Below are positions 32,936-34,889 of a stretch of DNA of 34,889 bases, one piece after another. The notes under the pieces are model-generated. The model saw only the letters and a program-made list of their open reading frames with translations, was not told where the DNA came from and searched no databases. This stretch comes from Simplicispira hankyongi (lineage in GTDB: Bacteria; Pseudomonadota; Gammaproteobacteria; Burkholderiales; Burkholderiaceae_C). How positions within the stretch are numbered: position 1 is the stretch's first letter; each line of letters starts with the position of its first letter. The stretch lies in NCBI RefSeq assembly GCF_003570885.1, contig NZ_QXJC01000002.1, forward strand, positions 1 to 34,889, in the 5' to 3' direction. The position numbers and the translations under genes are program-made.

Positions 32936-33688
32936 TCAGCCCTGCGTGAGCGCCACCGCATCCGCACCCGCCGGTATGCGAATGGGAGCGGCGGGGTCCG
33001 TAACCGCGCGCCAAACCGCCTCGGCAACATCATTCGCATAGGTAACTGGCGTAGCGGTGTCGCGCATGGCCGCGAATACGGCTTGCGTGAAATCGGCATA
33101 GGCCTCGTGAGCACTGCCCGCCATTCGCGGCCATGCGTTGTCGCCAAAGCTGGTGCTCGGCGCACGTCCCGGCAACACCAGCTTGGCACGCACATTGAAA
33201 GGCGCCAGTTCCAGCGCTAGGGATTCGGTGAACGCATTGACCGCAGCCTTGCTGCTGGTATAGACCGACAACAGCGGCAGTGACTTTAGCGTTACGCTCG
33301 ATGTAACGTTCACCACCACGCCCGAGCGCTTTTGTCGGAACTGTGGCAACACGGCTTGGGTCATCGCCATGGTGCCAAACGTGTTGGTCTCGAAGACCTC
33401 GCGGACACTGGACAGCGATACATCTTCGAACGGGGCCAGCAGGCCCACACCGGCATTGTTGACCAGGGCATCAATCGGTCCGGCCTCTTCAACGCAACAG
33501 CGGATGCTGTCTGCATCGGTCACGTCCAACGCCAGCAGGCGCAGGCGCTCAGAAGGCGGTAATAGGTCTTCGCGCGGTGTGCGCATGGTGGCGACCACGT
33601 GCCAGCCTTCGTCAAGAAAGAGTTGGGCGGTCTCCAGGCCAAAGCCCGACGAACAACCGGTAATGAGAACAGTGGAAATGGAATACAT
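32936..33688 (-). CDS. Classical SDR-family oxidoreductase, divergent from AraC regulator
   Basis: This 250-residue protein starts at the ATG at 33688, with GGAGTTG upstream; a longer frame to 33952 runs into the promoter and antisense to the AraC gene. Motifs are TGCSSGFG (10-17), MRTPRED with Arg for NADP, NNAGVG, the catalytic Ser in VTSSVT and YTSSK. It belongs to the 17-beta-hydroxysteroid/retinol-dehydrogenase-like classical SDRs, but the substrate is unknown. The 95-base region shared with the AraC gene has two GGAC half-sites 21 bases apart. Confidence 0.9.
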   Translation of the reverse strand: MYSISTVLITGCSSGFGLETAQLFLDEGWHVVATMRTPREDLLPPSERLRLLALDVTDADSIRCCVEEAGPIDALVNNAGVGLLAPFEDVSLSSVREVFETNTFGTMAMTQAVLPQFRQKRSGVVVNVTSSVTLKSLPLLSVYTSSKAAVNAFTESLALELAPFNVRAKLVLPGRAPSTSFGDNAWPRMAGSAHEAYADFTQAVFAAMRDTATPVTYANDVAEAVWRAVTDPAAPIRIPAGADAVALTQG

Positions 33689-33715
33689 AAACAACTCCTT
33701 GGTTTTGCAAGCTTT

Positions 33716-33740
33716 GGACGATACCTGCCGCAATCCGGAC
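33716..33740. promoter_or_regulatory. Direct GGAC half-sites, candidate AraC binding site
   Basis: GGAC at 33716-33719 and again at 33737-33740 lie 21 bases apart, two helical turns, as expected for direct AraC-family half-sites, within the SDR/AraC divergent promoter region. A further inverted copy (GTCC) lies near 33777. The assignment is inferred from spacing and position. Confidence 0.4.
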
Positions 33741-33783
33741 TTACTATGCTTAGATATCAAGATTTTTGTTCCAATAGTCCAAC

Positions 33784-34713
33784 ATGGTTGACCCACTCGC
33801 CGAAATCGTTTCGTTACTGCAGCCAGGCGCACCCTTTTCCAAGATGGTGGTAGCGTCGTCACCGTGGGCCGTGCGCCGCACGGAAATGGGCCGTCCGTTC
33901 TATTTCGCAGTGCTGGACGGCAGCTGCCATTTGACAATAGACGGACCGGCACAAAGCGACACCATCACCCTGAATGCGGGCGACTTCGCGCTCATTCCGG
34001 CGGCTCGCAGTTTTGCAACCTCCAGCCTGGACCGGCTGCCACCTCGCGCGGGCGAAGTGGTCACCACGCCCATTGCGGCCATGGAAGGTGGTGCGCGCGT
34101 GGGCGACCCACAAGGCGTGGTGGACGTGCGCATGCTGGTTGGCAATTGCGTGATGGGCTCGCCAGACGCGGCCTTGCTACTGCCACTGCTACCGCAGTGG
34201 GTGCATGCACGCGGCGAGCCCCGCTTGTCCACACTTGTCCAACTGCTTGGCGACGAAACCCGCACCGACCGGCCCGCGCGTGACATCGTGATGACGCGCC
34301 TGCTGGAGGTGCTTTTGATAGAAGCCCTGCGTTCCAGCGCCTGCACGGCGGCATCACCAGGCTTGGTGCGGGGTTTGTCTGACCCTAAATTGGTGCTTGC
34401 GCTGCGCCTCATGCATGCGCAGCCCTCAGCCCCCTGGAGCGTTGCGCAACTGGCACGCGAAGCTGCCATGTCACGGTCCGCTTTTTTCGACCGCTTCAGC
34501 CGAGCTGTCGGCGTCACGCCCATGAACTATCTGCAAGCTTGGCGCATGGCCATGGCCAAGCAATTGCTGCGACAACGGGAGGTAGCTATCGCCGAAATCG
34601 CAGAGCGCGTTGGCTACAGCTCAGTCAGCGCCTTCGGCGTTGCCTTCACACGCTATGTGGGCATCCCGCCTGGACGCTATGCCAAGGGTGAGGTGGCTGA
34701 GGAACAGGGCTGA
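33784..34713 (+). CDS. AraC-family regulator with cupin domain, divergent from SDR
   Basis: This 309-residue protein has an N-terminal cupin domain at about residues 5-180 (RRTEMGRPFYFAVLDGSCHL, LNAGDFALIPAARSFATS, VDVRMLVGNCVMGSPDAALL), and a C-terminal AraC helix-turn-helix pair at about 215-300 (WSVAQLAREAAMSRSAFFDR, GVTPMNYLQAWRMAMAKQLL, AERVGYSSVSAFGVAFTRYV). The effector is unknown. It is divergent from the SDR gene, which it probably activates. Confidence 0.92.
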   Translation: MVDPLAEIVSLLQPGAPFSKMVVASSPWAVRRTEMGRPFYFAVLDGSCHLTIDGPAQSDTITLNAGDFALIPAARSFATSSLDRLPPRAGEVVTTPIAAMEGGARVGDPQGVVDVRMLVGNCVMGSPDAALLLPLLPQWVHARGEPRLSTLVQLLGDETRTDRPARDIVMTRLLEVLLIEALRSSACTAASPGLVRGLSDPKLVLALRLMHAQPSAPWSVAQLAREAAMSRSAFFDRFSRAVGVTPMNYLQAWRMAMAKQLLRQREVAIAEIAERVGYSSVSAFGVAFTRYVGIPPGRYAKGEVAEEQG

Positions 34714-34800
34714 CTGGCGCACGATGGCAAAGTTCACGTGCTACGTCTACACGGGGTTGAACTGGACCACCCGAAAGCTGCCGGTGGTGAACACCCGCTA

Positions 34801-34889
34801 GTGTGGTGTCTCAAAAGTAAGCATCAAATAATTGAGCCTGCAGCCCGTGCGACAGATGCCAGGATGGTGTCGGCGCTTTTGTGCCACAC
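34801..34889 (-). mobile_element. End of an IS630-type insertion sequence, cut by window edge
   Basis: The sequence changes after a TA dinucleotide at 34799-34800, the target duplicated by IS630/Tc1-type elements. GTGTGGTGTCTCAAAAG at 34801-34817 looks like the terminal inverted repeat. A transposase C-terminus reads toward it on the minus strand. The other end is not in the window. Confidence 0.55.
34824..34889 (-). CDS. IS630-type transposase, C-terminal 21 residues (partial)
   Basis: Reading in from the right edge on the minus strand, the last residues are VWHKSADTILASVARAAGSI followed by one Ile and a TGA at 34824-34826. The W-x-K-[ST]-A-D-x-I-L pattern matches the C-terminal end of IS630-family transposases. 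The rest of the gene lies outside the window. Confidence 0.5.
   Translation of the reverse strand: MWHKSADTILASVARAAGSII

Overview
The window looks like an accessory-rich stretch of a high-GC betaproteobacterial chromosome or megaplasmid (Burkholderiales). I infer this from codon usage, from a BpeEF/CeoAB-style efflux operon preceded by a lipase-like gene, from Wsp-like chemosensory genes, and from the many LysR/AraC regulators next to oxidoreductases. No rRNA, tRNA or CRISPR array was recognised.

Layout. 1-3619 (minus): CheW, CheR-TPR, CheW and a methyl-accepting chemotaxis protein cut by the window edge, a Wsp-like/ACF signalling module. 3779-7284 (minus): DHA2 MFS transporter, M20 amidohydrolase and TRIC/UPF0126 membrane protein, the last two with a 4-base overlap. 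7768-14855: a dense oxidoreductase region. A LysR gene diverges from azoR, followed by a decayed F420-reductase-like gene, an SDR and reductase-like protein A. A TetR gene then diverges from reductase-like B, an atypical extended SDR, reductase-like C and an NTF2-like protein. The TetR/reductase B intergenic region holds a consensus sigma70 promoter covered by a perfect 14-bp-arm inverted repeat. 14926-15117: 3' remnant of an IS630-type transposase. 15298-24801: a tripartite RND pump operon (lipase-like, adaptor, RND, outer membrane factor; minus), with AraC and LysR genes on the plus strand. 25432-29402: SDR and reductase-like D (coupled), a NepI-like MFS exporter and a divergent AraC regulator. 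29403-30085: a graveyard with a truncated WYL-type regulator and an IS110-type transposase remnant. 30086-34713: LysR diverging from a quinone-reductase-like MDR, a GlcG/HbpS protein and a short secreted ORF, then an SDR diverging from a cupin-type AraC regulator. 34801-end: the end of what looks like an IS630 element, bordered by TA.

How it may work (inference): from about 7.7 kb on, the window reads as stacked regulator-plus-NAD(P)H-oxidoreductase cassettes with exporters, as expected for defence against quinones, azo compounds, electrophiles and antibiotics. The most unusual content is four intact and one decayed small F420-dependent-NADP-reductase-like proteins, interleaved with SDRs, and a lipase-like protein of the efflux operon that has lost its catalytic serine and histidine.
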